Of a DNA stretch of 14,990 nt, positions 1-6,869 are shown piece by piece (position 1 is the first letter of the stretch; each line of letters opens with the position of its first letter). Origin of the DNA: Planctomycetaceae bacterium (lineage in GTDB: Bacteria > Planctomycetota > Planctomycetia > Planctomycetales > Planctomycetaceae); NCBI GenBank assembly GCA_027000105.1, contig JALTOP010000296.1, forward strand, positions 1 through 14,990. Reading direction: 5' to 3'. The notes under the pieces were generated by a model. That model did not search any database, had not been told where the DNA came from, and worked only from the letters and a program-made list of their open reading frames with translations. The position numbers and the translations under genes were made by a program.

Positions 1-670
1 ACTTCTTTCTGCGATTCAAGCGGACGCTACTAATTTCTTTCGGCGGAAGCAAATCGGGAACCTGAAAGTTCTTTTCAGCCGGGTTCGCATTGAGTACAAA
101 CGGATCGTGAGACTTTCCCAAAAAACCAGCTGCCTGCCCGTTGGGAAGTCCGCCTCCTCCTCGCCCCATCAGTTCAGGTAAAATGACAAATGGGGGCAAA
201 TCGGTCCGTCTTCCCCTCAGATAACTAACGACCGAACCCGCGTGAGGCGAATTCACTCCTCCTGTGAATTGACGACCGGTCTGCATCATCTGCCAGCCGG
301 AATCATGAACGGCAGCCCCTTTGTGATGGACAGAGCGAACAATCGAGAATTTATCCGCAATGTTGGCGTGCAGCGGCAACAGTTCAGAAATCTGAATTTC
401 CGGCGAAGCTGTGTTAATCGGTTTGAACGGCCCCCGCACCTCAGCGGCAGCATCAGGCTTCATGTCAAACAGATCGATGTGGCTCGGTGCCCCAAGGTTA
501 AAAATCATGATGCAGGCACGATCATCATTCTTTTTCCCCGAGGCCGCTTCAGCCGCGAGACAGTCCGCAAGACTAAAACCGACCGCCCCCAACGTCCCGA
601 CCTGTAGAAAATCACGCCGTGTCGCCCCGTTACATTGATGCGCTATCCCTTTTCCTTCGAATGTCAACAT
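1..670 (-). CDS. DUF1501 domain protein, Tat-exported, 3'-truncated by window edge
   Basis: The frame stays open from an ATG at 670 to the window edge, giving 223 codons of what should be a protein of roughly 400-480 residues. Residues 18-22 read TRRDF, followed by LQVGTLGAVGFSLAD, a twin-arginine export signal typical of this family. After it come the DUF1501 hallmarks IMIFNLGAPSHIDLFDMKP (about residues 54-72), a VRSVHHKGAAVHDSG block (about 111-125), and a GGGGLPNG stretch near 171. An AGGAAGG ribosome binding site lies 9 nt before the ATG. DUF1501 proteins belong to the alkaline-phosphatase/sulfatase-like fold group and are hugely expanded in Planctomycetes, but their substrate is not known. 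The gene is last in a minus-strand group behind a sulfatase and a sialidase-like gene, which suggests a periplasmic role in glycan or sulfated-polymer use (inference). The family is sure; the function is open. Confidence 0.9.
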   Translation of the reverse strand, partial: MLTFEGKGIAHQCNGATRRDFLQVGTLGAVGFSLADCLAAEAASGKKNDDRACIMIFNLGAPSHIDLFDMKPDAAAEVRGPFKPINTASPEIQISELLPLHANIADKFSIVRSVHHKGAAVHDSGWQMMQTGRQFTGGVNSPHAGSVVSYLRGRRTDLPPFVILPELMGRGGGGLPNGQAAGFLGKSHDPFVLNANPAEKNFQVPDLLPPKEISSVRLNRRKK

Positions 671-968
671 ACTCGATATCCTTCCTGATCCGATGAGGCA
701 CCATGTCTCGCCCCGAACAATGTATCCTGACGCAATTCTCTCCCCAAACCAATTTAATGGAACAGAGGAATCGGAAGCAATCTATTTTTATGCCAAACTC
801 TTTATGCCGAAATCCAGCGATAAGATTCACAATACAGCCAGCGACACAACAGGCAATATCAATTCACGAAAAACACGCAACAAGCTGGCAAATCGGCCTT
901 CCCTGATTCTCCCATTAGCTTTCACAGGAATGCCTCCCATGAAACTCACCGGGAAGCCACCAGGAAAC
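671..968. other. intergenic region without a recognisable gene
   Basis: This gap separates the sialidase-like gene from the DUF1501 gene, both on the minus strand. The short open frames on either strand have no ribosome binding site, no recognisable motif and unnatural composition. I see no strong hairpin followed by a T-run on the minus strand, so read-through from the sialidase-like gene into the DUF1501 gene is possible. The gap is also long enough to hold a separate promoter. Confidence 0.5.
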
Positions 969-2114
969 CTATCGATCATAAAGCCAATCGAGTGAAAATC
1001 GCGTAATTTGTGTCAAATTCAACCCGCCAGTGCGTCGGTCTCCGGCGCAGTGCCCGAGTAAAACGTGATCGCCTATGAATGTCAAAGCCGTGTAGCAGTA
1101 CCAGCCATTCGGATCATTTTCGAGGGTTTTGATATGCTCCCACGTCTTTCCCTCATCGCGAGAGAGAGCAACATTGTACGGAGTTCGTCTGCCTCTCAGT
1201 TCCGGTGCGATATTCTCATGATTATTCCAGACCAGAATCAAATCACCGGTTTGCGGAATCCGTTCGATTGTTGCCGGGGAGACGGGGGAGGCGATATTCG
1301 AGGCTTTGAAGGGGGACCAGGTATCTCCCTGATCCTCTGAATAGCAAACCTGCTGGAACCCGCCGGAAGCTCTGCAAAACATCATCAAACGACCATCCTT
1401 CAGTTCAACAATGCCCGGCTCCTGAAAGATGACCTTCTTTCCCTGTTGGGAAGTGGAAGACTGCTTCCAGGTTTTTCCGTTGTCGTCGGAGTAATGACAA
1501 CTGATAATGCCACTGCCGTTGAATTTATTGACAGAAGGGGAATTGTGCAGCGCCACTGGCAGAATGATGCGTCCGCTTTTCAACTGAACCGCTCGGTCAT
1601 TATTCAGTACATTGTAGCCGACCTTTTCGATACAGAGAATCGGCTTGCTCCAGGTTTTCCCTTCATCAGTCGAAAGTCGCAACATCGGCCTGCAATCGGC
1701 AATGGAATTCTTTTTGGCATAGAACAGGGCGATTTCACCGCTTTGCAGCCTCAATAATGAGACCGACATCACATTGAATTTGCCTTCACGCTCGACAACG
1801 ACCACATCGTTCTTCGTCCAGGTTTTCCCGCCATCACTGGAAAATCGTGCCGCCAAATGCGCAGCCGCGTGGTCACTGCCCCCGCCGGTAAAGTGACTGT
1901 AAATGAACATGATTCGCCCATCTTTAAGTGAAATGAAGTCCCCTTCACTGTTGCGTGGATTACCCGGCTTCGGCGGAAGCAGGCGAATTTTCTCAACACC
2001 ATCAACTTGTAAAACACGATAAGGTGGCTGTAATTGAGCGGATGCGATGCTGGCGTTCATCACAAGAAAAATACCCGCCAGTAACAATCGAGTCAGAGCT
2101 TGTTTGATTTGCAT
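969..2114 (-). CDS. secreted BNR/Asp-box sialidase-like protein (exo-alpha-sialidase family)
   Basis: The 381-aa product starts with a signal peptide: a KQALTR basic start, a hydrophobic core to about residue 20, and likely cleavage after ASA at 24-26. Five Asp-boxes follow the S-x-D-x-G-x-T-W pattern: SSDGGKTW (92-99), STDEGKTW (148-155), SDDNGKTW (209-216), SEDQGDTW (259-266) and SRDEGKTW (318-325). Their spacing fits a six-bladed beta-propeller. EPG at 232-234 is a candidate for the catalytic Glu region of sialidases. I chose the ATG at 2114 over a TTG at 2126 because a GGAAA ribosome binding site lies at suitable distance before it. Many planctomycete members are annotated as sialidases, but the true substrate may be another glycan. 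It lies 98 bp after a sulfatase gene on the same strand, so the two probably act together outside the cytoplasm on sulfated glycans. Fold: high confidence. Sialic acid as substrate: uncertain. Confidence 0.88.
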   Translation of the reverse strand: MQIKQALTRLLLAGIFLVMNASIASAQLQPPYRVLQVDGVEKIRLLPPKPGNPRNSEGDFISLKDGRIMFIYSHFTGGGSDHAAAHLAARFSSDGGKTWTKNDVVVVEREGKFNVMSVSLLRLQSGEIALFYAKKNSIADCRPMLRLSTDEGKTWSKPILCIEKVGYNVLNNDRAVQLKSGRIILPVALHNSPSVNKFNGSGIISCHYSDDNGKTWKQSSTSQQGKKVIFQEPGIVELKDGRLMMFCRASGGFQQVCYSEDQGDTWSPFKASNIASPVSPATIERIPQTGDLILVWNNHENIAPELRGRRTPYNVALSRDEGKTWEHIKTLENDPNGWYCYTALTFIGDHVLLGHCAGDRRTGGLNLTQITRFSLDWLYDR

Positions 2115-2212
2115 GGAAATTTCCAATCAGGTGAAGTCAAATGAAATCTAATGAAATTAATTGCCGCTCATTCGGGAGAGCGACATCCGGAATGGCACAT
2201 TCAAAGGCATAT

Positions 2213-3736
2213 TCATGGATTGGTCAAGTTTGGTGCCCAAACGCCGGGCTTGATTGGCGGAATCTTTCCTGATTCCGGAAAGGAATCGGCAACGACGTTA
2301 TGCAGTTTTTTCGAGAGTCGCTCAATAATATCCTGATGCTTACCATCCACCGCCAGATTCGTCTGTTCCAGTGGATCAGCGTGGTGATCGTAAAGTTCGC
2401 GACCATGCACCCCCTCAGCCCATTCGGTGTATCTCCATTGATCAGTGCGAATCGAATAGCCGAAGACTCTCTTTCTGTTTTTCCCTTTACCGCTGCGACG
2501 GGTCACTTCACTTAAAGCCCAGCCGCGACCGGGAAGTTGAGGATCAGCCAGAATTTTGCTCAAATCCTGTCCCTGCAGATTATCGGGAGCCTCTACTCCG
2601 CACAGCGATGTCAATGTCGGATACAGATCGATTAGCCCCACCGGTGTCGCTGCGACTCCTCCGCAGACGGAATGTTTGGGAGCAGAAATAATCAGGGGAA
2701 CGCGTGCACTTTCTTCAAACAGGCTCAGTTTTTGCCACAGGCCATGCTCTCCCAAATGATAACCGTGATCACTGGTAAAAACGACAATGGTGTTTTCCGC
2801 CAACCCCAACTCTTTCAGTTTGTTCAGGACGCGACCGACTTGCGCATCCATAAAGCTGATACCGGCAAAGTAGGCTTGAATGGCCTGCTGACGCAAATCA
2901 TCATTCAGAAGTTCGTGCTCTTTTTTGTGGCTGGCTAGCGCCAAAGGAGGCAAATCCTTTATGTCTTCTTCAACTCCCCTAATGAGTGGCATCTGTTTCA
3001 CGGGATAATTTCTGAAATACGGGATTGGTGCAACGTAGGGAGTGTGCGGACGATAAAAACCGACTGCGAGAAAGAACGGTCTGCTTCGATCTTTCGCACA
3101 TCGTTCCAAAACCCACTCGGCATCACTGGCAAGCATACCGTCGGTATGCAACAGATCACCCCGGGGAGAAGCGTACCAACTGAGTGTCCCTCCAAAAGAC
3201 CCCTTGCGGAGAGAAAAAATATCCGGTTCTTCAATCAGGCGGTCGCAACCGGCGGGATTCAATTCCAATTCCCATGAACCAGGGTCATCGTGCCCATTGG
3301 TGCCAATCGATTTCGGAACGTTGTAATGATACAGTTTGCCGATACGCCCAGCAAAATAGCCCGCCCGGCGAAACGCCTGAGGCAAACTGATATGATGCGG
3401 CACCGTCTGACGAAATATCTGCTGGTTTGACAAAATACCGCTACTATTCGGGTAGAGTCCTGTCAGCATCGAATTTCGGGAAGGCCCACATAGCGGATAC
3501 TGGCAATAGGCCTTCTCAAACCGAACACCGGAAGCGGCCAGGCGATCAATGTGAGGGGACTTCACCTGTGAATGACCGTAACAGCCGAGATCAACATTCA
3601 AATCATCCGAGATGATAAACAGCACATTCGGGCGGGCATCTTCCGCCTGTGCCACACCGGAATTCAGCAAGCAAACAGTCGTCCCCAAAAGAAACAGGAG
3701 GGAGCCTACGCCGCGAATCAACCGGAATCGTATCAT
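2213..3736 (-). CDS. secreted type I sulfatase, iduronate-2-sulfatase-like
   Basis: The 507-aa protein has a signal peptide (hydrophobic stretch about 11-28, likely cleavage after the AQA at 29-31). PNVLFIISDDLNVDLGCYGH (36-55) carries the metal-binding Asp pair D44/D45. CGPSR at 83-87 is the C-x-P-S-R sulfatase signature, whose Cys83 is converted to formylglycine. GKLYH (133-137), the YRPHTPY block with H231, and TSDHGYHLGEHG (321-332), which provides the second metal-binding Asp/His pair, complete the active site. The spacing and the ISDDLN and HLGEHGLW motifs match iduronate-2-sulfatase-like members, although the natural substrate cannot be read from sequence. AAAGG lies 7-8 nt before the ATG. 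The gene is first of the group with the sialidase-like and DUF1501 genes. It depends on a formylglycine-generating enzyme encoded outside this window. A terminator hairpin ends about 30 bp upstream of the start codon. Confidence 0.93.
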   Translation of the reverse strand: MIRFRLIRGVGSLLFLLGTTVCLLNSGVAQAEDARPNVLFIISDDLNVDLGCYGHSQVKSPHIDRLAASGVRFEKAYCQYPLCGPSRNSMLTGLYPNSSGILSNQQIFRQTVPHHISLPQAFRRAGYFAGRIGKLYHYNVPKSIGTNGHDDPGSWELELNPAGCDRLIEEPDIFSLRKGSFGGTLSWYASPRGDLLHTDGMLASDAEWVLERCAKDRSRPFFLAVGFYRPHTPYVAPIPYFRNYPVKQMPLIRGVEEDIKDLPPLALASHKKEHELLNDDLRQQAIQAYFAGISFMDAQVGRVLNKLKELGLAENTIVVFTSDHGYHLGEHGLWQKLSLFEESARVPLIISAPKHSVCGGVAATPVGLIDLYPTLTSLCGVEAPDNLQGQDLSKILADPQLPGRGWALSEVTRRSGKGKNRKRVFGYSIRTDQWRYTEWAEGVHGRELYDHHADPLEQTNLAVDGKHQDIIERLSKKLHNVVADSFPESGKIPPIKPGVWAPNLTNP

Positions 3737-3766
3737 GATGGTACCTTTTGGCCCTTTGAGTCATGT

Positions 3767-3801
3767 AAAAAACGGTGACATCAATCAGGTTTGATGCCAC
3801 C
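3767..3801 (-). terminator. rho-independent terminator after leuA
   Basis: Read on the minus strand, GGTGGCATCAA (3801-3791) and TTGATGTCACC (3784-3774) form an 11-bp stem with one G-U pair and a 6-nt loop. A G and then six T follow (3772-3767). It lies about 65 bp after the leuA stop codon and 30 bp before the sulfatase start, so it should separate leuA from the sulfatase group. Confidence 0.85.
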
Positions 3802-3865
3802 TTTGAGGGTAACCAAAAGGAATCTCTATTGAAAGCGAAACGCTTCCGCCTGTCACGGCTTTGCA

Positions 3866-5398
3866 CTACTGCTCATTTTTCCTGGCAGCGATGGCCTTAT
3901 TTAATGCCTGCAGATAGGCACGCGCAGCCGCCTCAATGATATCGGTACTGACACCTTTACCGTGATGGATCCGCGAACCGTCGGCGATTGTCACAACGAC
4001 TTCGCCCAGTGCATCCTTTCCACTGGAGACCGAACTGACATCGAACTCCTGCAATTTGACAGGAAAGCCGATAATGCGTTCCAAGGCGACAAAGACAGCG
4101 TCAATCGGCCCATCTCCAGTTGCTGCATCTCGTCGGATTTCACCGGTTTCCTCATTTTTCAATTCCGGCGTCGCTGTTGGAATCGTGCCGGTTCCAGCAG
4201 AAGTGTGCAATCGCAGCAACGTCCACGTTTCCGGTACATGATGAGAACGCTGATCGAGAATCGCCACGATGTCGGCATCGTAGATTTCTTTCTTCTTATC
4301 TGCCAAAGCAATGAAGTCATCAAACACCTTCTGAAAGGTTTCGTCATCAAGACTGTAGCCGAGTGACTGCACACGCTCCCGAAACGCATGTCGTCCCGAG
4401 TGTTTTCCGAGGACCAGATTGGTACCAACGAAACCAACATCCTGCGGCTTCATGATTTCGTACGTACTGCTTTCCTGCATCATCCCATGCTGATGAATGC
4501 CCGCCTCGTGGGCAAACGCATTCTGTCCGACAATCGCCTTGTTGCGCTGCACACGCATCCCGGTCACATTGGAGACGAGTCGACTGATCGGGACAAGTTT
4601 GGTGGTGTTGATATTCGTTCGCACCTGGTAGAAATCGGCGCGAGTTCGTATGGCCATCACAATTTCTTCCAGTGAGGCATTCCCGGCCCGTTCTCCCAGT
4701 CCATTGATGGTACATTCAACCTGTCTGGCCCCGGCTTCAACAGCGGAAAGAGAATTGGCCACGGCCAGGCCGAGATCATTATGGCAATGCGTACTGATGA
4801 CGGCTTGATCGATATTGGGCACCTGCTCCTTCAATGTGCGTATCATATTGTGGTAGTGATTGGGCGTTGCGTATCCCACCGTATCGGGGATATTGACTGT
4901 TGTTGCACCAGCTGTAATAGCCGTTTCAACGACCTGACACAGAAAATCAAGGTCGGTCCGTGACGCATCTTCCGGCGAAAATTCGATATCGTCACAATAA
5001 TTGCGAGCACGAGAAACCATTTCGGACGTCCGCCGCAAGATTTCTTCCTCTGCCATTTTGAGCTTGTATTGCATATGTATGGCGGAAGTTGCCAGAAAAA
5101 CATGAATTCGCGACTTTTCTGCCTCCTTCAAAGCCTCCCAGGCACGATCGATATCCGCCTCAATACAGCGGGCCAAACCGCAGATAACCGTTCGATCTCC
5201 GTATTTTTCCGCGATCGCTCTGACAGACTCAAAGTCACCTGGAGAGGCAATCGGAAAACCTGCCTCAATAATGTCGACCCCCAGATCAACCAGGGCACCG
5301 GCTACCTCCAGCTTTTCCGATTTGGTCATACTGCAACCCGGAGATTGTTCCCCGTCGCGCAACGTGGTATCGAATATTCGAATGACATCGTCACCCAT
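3866..5398 (-). CDS. leuA: 2-isopropylmalate synthase
   Basis: LeuA condenses acetyl-CoA with 2-oxoisovalerate, the first committed step of leucine synthesis, in the cytoplasm. The 510-aa length is that of full-length bacterial LeuA. The N-terminal TIM barrel opens with RIFDTTLRDGEQSPG (7-21), containing the catalytic Arg14 and metal ligand Asp15. It continues with STHCHNDLG (202-210; His204 and His206 bind the divalent metal) and the NGLGERAGN signature (232-240). HEAGIHQHG (297-305) marks the linker region. Residues from about 385 to the end, with SSGKDALGE and HHGKGVSTDIIEA, form the LeuA dimer/regulatory domain that normally binds leucine for feedback inhibition. The ATG at 5398 follows a GAGAAAGAAGAA purine stretch. 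No leuB, leuC or leuD is adjacent, and a strong terminator ends the unit, so leuA is transcribed alone. Upstream lies a leucine-rich leader ORF with terminator/antiterminator hairpins. Confidence 0.97.
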   Translation of the reverse strand: MGDDVIRIFDTTLRDGEQSPGCSMTKSEKLEVAGALVDLGVDIIEAGFPIASPGDFESVRAIAEKYGDRTVICGLARCIEADIDRAWEALKEAEKSRIHVFLATSAIHMQYKLKMAEEEILRRTSEMVSRARNYCDDIEFSPEDASRTDLDFLCQVVETAITAGATTVNIPDTVGYATPNHYHNMIRTLKEQVPNIDQAVISTHCHNDLGLAVANSLSAVEAGARQVECTINGLGERAGNASLEEIVMAIRTRADFYQVRTNINTTKLVPISRLVSNVTGMRVQRNKAIVGQNAFAHEAGIHQHGMMQESSTYEIMKPQDVGFVGTNLVLGKHSGRHAFRERVQSLGYSLDDETFQKVFDDFIALADKKKEIYDADIVAILDQRSHHVPETWTLLRLHTSAGTGTIPTATPELKNEETGEIRRDAATGDGPIDAVFVALERIIGFPVKLQEFDVSSVSSGKDALGEVVVTIADGSRIHHGKGVSTDIIEAAARAYLQALNKAIAARKNEQ

Positions 5399-5465
5399 CA
5401 GTTCTTCTTTCTCTATTACTAAAACGGTACTAACGGATAATTTCTTGTACCACAGGTAAATTCAA

Positions 5466-5485
5466 GGGATGCTTTGGGATGCTTT
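5466..5485. repeat. two tandem copies of a decamer in the leuA leader
   Basis: GGGATGCTTT occurs twice back to back with no mismatch, between the attenuator terminator and the leuA start. On the leuA mRNA it reads AAAGCATCCC twice. Its role is unknown; it may be chance or a protein/RNA binding site. Confidence 0.6.
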
Positions 5486-5596
5486 GAGTTCAGTTTTCGC
5501 CGTTATCGATGCCGAAGGACAAACCAGGGCAGCTCGGACACTCCTCAATATGAATTCAAAGACAACAAACAATAACGCACAATCCTGCGAAACAAT

Positions 5597-5630
5597 AAAA
5601 AAGCCCCGAGACCGGGATGTCTCAGGGCTT
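5597..5630 (-). terminator. leuA attenuator terminator hairpin
   Basis: On the minus strand AAGCCCTGAGAC (5630-5619), a 6-nt loop, and GTCTCGGGGCTT (5612-5601) form a 12-bp stem with a single U-G pair, running into a U-tract (5602-5597). It stands roughly 200 bp before leuA and about 30 bp after the stop of a leucine-rich leader ORF. Its 5' arm can alternatively pair with the end of that ORF. The simplest reading is a conditional terminator that stops leuA transcription when leucyl-tRNA is plentiful. It could also be an ordinary terminator of the upstream epimerase gene, but the leader ORF and promoter lie between them. Confidence 0.85.
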
Positions 5631-5670
5631 GTATGACTGCTATCTGCAAGTGCGTAACCTAAGAGTCCCC
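5614..5670 (-). promoter_or_regulatory. predicted antiterminator pairing of the leuA attenuator
   Basis: The leader codons GGG-GAC-TCT-TAG-G (minus strand 5670-5658) can pair with CCTGAGACATCCC (5626-5614). TCTTAGG pairs with CCTGAGA over 7 bp with one G-U. After a small internal loop, GGG pairs with CCC. This would occupy most of the 5' arm of the terminator stem. The GGG codon that begins this segment is eight codons (24 nt) after the first codon of the CTT-CTA-CTA leucine run. A ribosome stalled on the leucine codons would leave the segment free, while one reaching the stop codon would cover it. A weaker alternative pairing (AACCT with AGGTT) could serve as the 1:2 stem. Folding is by eye. 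Confidence 0.65.
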
Positions 5671-5730
5671 TCCATCATCGAAAGATAGTAGAAGGTTCAG
5701 ACCGAGCAGGTTGTTGCACGATAATTTCAT
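5659..5730 (-). CDS. leucine-rich leader peptide for leuA attenuation
   Basis: An ATG at 5730 opens a 23-codon ORF ending in TAG. Seven codons are leucine: positions 3 (TTA), 8 (CTG), 9 (CTC), 11 (CTG), 13 (CTT), 14 (CTA) and 15 (CTA). The peptide begins MKLSCNNLLGLNLLLS and ends in DDGGDS. Leucine at about 30% with a triple run, just upstream of leuA and a terminator, is the mark of an attenuation control peptide such as LeuL of enteric bacteria; there is no sequence homology to claim. No Shine-Dalgarno sequence precedes the ATG (GCCCCG is immediately upstream). A -10-like TATAGA lies only 8 nt before it, so the mRNA may be leaderless or nearly so. The peptide itself probably has no other function than its translation. 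Confidence 0.78.
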   Translation of the reverse strand: MKLSCNNLLGLNLLLSFDDGGDS

Positions 5731-5738
5731 CGGGGCAG

Positions 5739-5765
5739 TCTATAATCAAACGAAAAAAACGTCAA
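5739..5765 (-). promoter_or_regulatory. candidate sigma-70 type promoter of the leuA leader
   Basis: On the minus strand TTGACG (5765-5760) and TATAGA (5744-5739) resemble -35 and -10 boxes, separated by a T-rich 15-bp spacer, which is shorter than the usual 16-18. Predicted initiation near 5732 would place the leader ATG (5730) almost at the 5' end. A GTAAA-N6-TTTAC dyad at 5788-5803 lies about 23 bp upstream of the -35 box and might bind a regulator. Confidence 0.55.
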
Positions 5766-5894
5766 GCCTGAAAATAAAAAGATGTGGGTAAATCGTGGTT
5801 TACTGTTAAACTGCACAGAGTATCTGTTAAAAAAACGCAACCAACTCCCGACTTTTCAACTGCCTGATGTCGCCTCCTTTCCTCAAAGCGATAT

Positions 5895-6869
5895 TTACGA
5901 ACGGGGCGTTGCTTCACCGATTTCAATACCATTTTTGAACGGGTCTGCCGGTTGCCGAAGCAGCACACCTTTCGAGCAGATAAAAGCACGACCGGTTATC
6001 TTCGGAATAACCTGATTCGAATGATCGATTCGGTAAGATGCCTTGAACCGACTGCCGATAATGCTTTCCTGAACCCACTGTTCGCCCGGTCGCAGTTTCC
6101 CGTCCGCAGCCAAACAGGCGAGTTTGGCACTCGTCCCCGTTCCACATGGCGAACGATCAAATGCTCCCCCAGGGCAATAGACAAAGTTTCGACTATTCGC
6201 TTGCGGGGAAATCGGTTTTCCAAAAAATTCGATGTGATCAATTTCCGCCCCATCCGCTCCCGTAATACGATCGCGGTTGAGGGCTTTCCGGATTCGACCG
6301 GCAGCATCTGATAACCGGCCGATATTATTGGAACTGAGCGGAACCGGGCTGTTCTCGACAAGAAAGAACCAGTTTCCTCCCCAGGCAATGTCGCCGGTAA
6401 CTTTTCCGATGCCTTCAACCTCAACGGTAACACGACTCTCCAGCCGAAAGCAGGGAACGTTTTCGATTGCGGCCTCGTGCGGGCCGAGCAGGTCTACTTC
6501 AATAAGCCCCACCGGCGTTTCAAATCGATGTTTCCCCAGTTCAATCCTTCCAAGGTGATGCAGTGTGACGGCAACACCAATTGCCCCGTGGCCACACATG
6601 CCAAGATAGCCAATGTTGTTAAAAAAAATGACGCCGGTGACAGCCGATGATTCACTCGGCTCAAGCAGCAACGCGCCAACCAGCGCTTCGTATCCCCGCG
6701 GTTCCTTGATAACCGAACGCCGAAAAGTATCCGAGTCTTTCCGTAATCGATCAAATTTCTGCCTGATCGTGCCGTCCCCCAACTCAGGCCCACCTTGAAT
6801 AATCACGCGAGTCGGTTCGCCTTCAGTGTGGGAATCGACATAGTGGATTTCGCAACCGGAACTGTTCAT
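5895..6869 (-). CDS. proline racemase family, probable 4-hydroxyproline 2-epimerase
   Basis: Enzymes of this family invert the alpha carbon of proline or hydroxyproline without cofactor, using two cysteines as acid/base pair. Both are present in this 324-aa protein: MCGHGAIG with Cys92 (91-98) and DRSPCGTGTSAKLA with Cys242 (238-251). The N-terminal HYVDSHTEGEPTRVI (9-23) and the GGNWFFLVE stretch (about 164-172) are family typical. The two cysteines exclude the related trans-3-hydroxyproline dehydratases, which have Thr at the second site. The ATG at 6869 overlaps the stop of the upstream DapA-like gene as ATGA and has GAAAGAGG before it, so I preferred it to a GTG at 6896. Pairing with a DapA-family gene is typical of the D-hydroxyproline breakdown route. 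Hydroxyproline rather than proline as substrate is inferred from this context. Confidence 0.9.
   Translation of the reverse strand: MNSSGCEIHYVDSHTEGEPTRVIIQGGPELGDGTIRQKFDRLRKDSDTFRRSVIKEPRGYEALVGALLLEPSESSAVTGVIFFNNIGYLGMCGHGAIGVAVTLHHLGRIELGKHRFETPVGLIEVDLLGPHEAAIENVPCFRLESRVTVEVEGIGKVTGDIAWGGNWFFLVENSPVPLSSNNIGRLSDAAGRIRKALNRDRITGADGAEIDHIEFFGKPISPQANSRNFVYCPGGAFDRSPCGTGTSAKLACLAADGKLRPGEQWVQESIIGSRFKASYRIDHSNQVIPKITGRAFICSKGVLLRQPADPFKNGIEIGEATPRS

Noticed and set aside
5597..5630. T-box riboswitch upstream of leuA
   Set aside because: I see no T-box consensus or specifier stem. The Leu-rich ORF with a competing hairpin explains the region better.
5770..5894. Possible terminator after the epimerase gene, with a T7 run near 5829-5835 on the minus strand
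   Set aside because: The only stem before the T-run relies mostly on G-U pairs (GCAGTT with GGTTGC), too weak to call.
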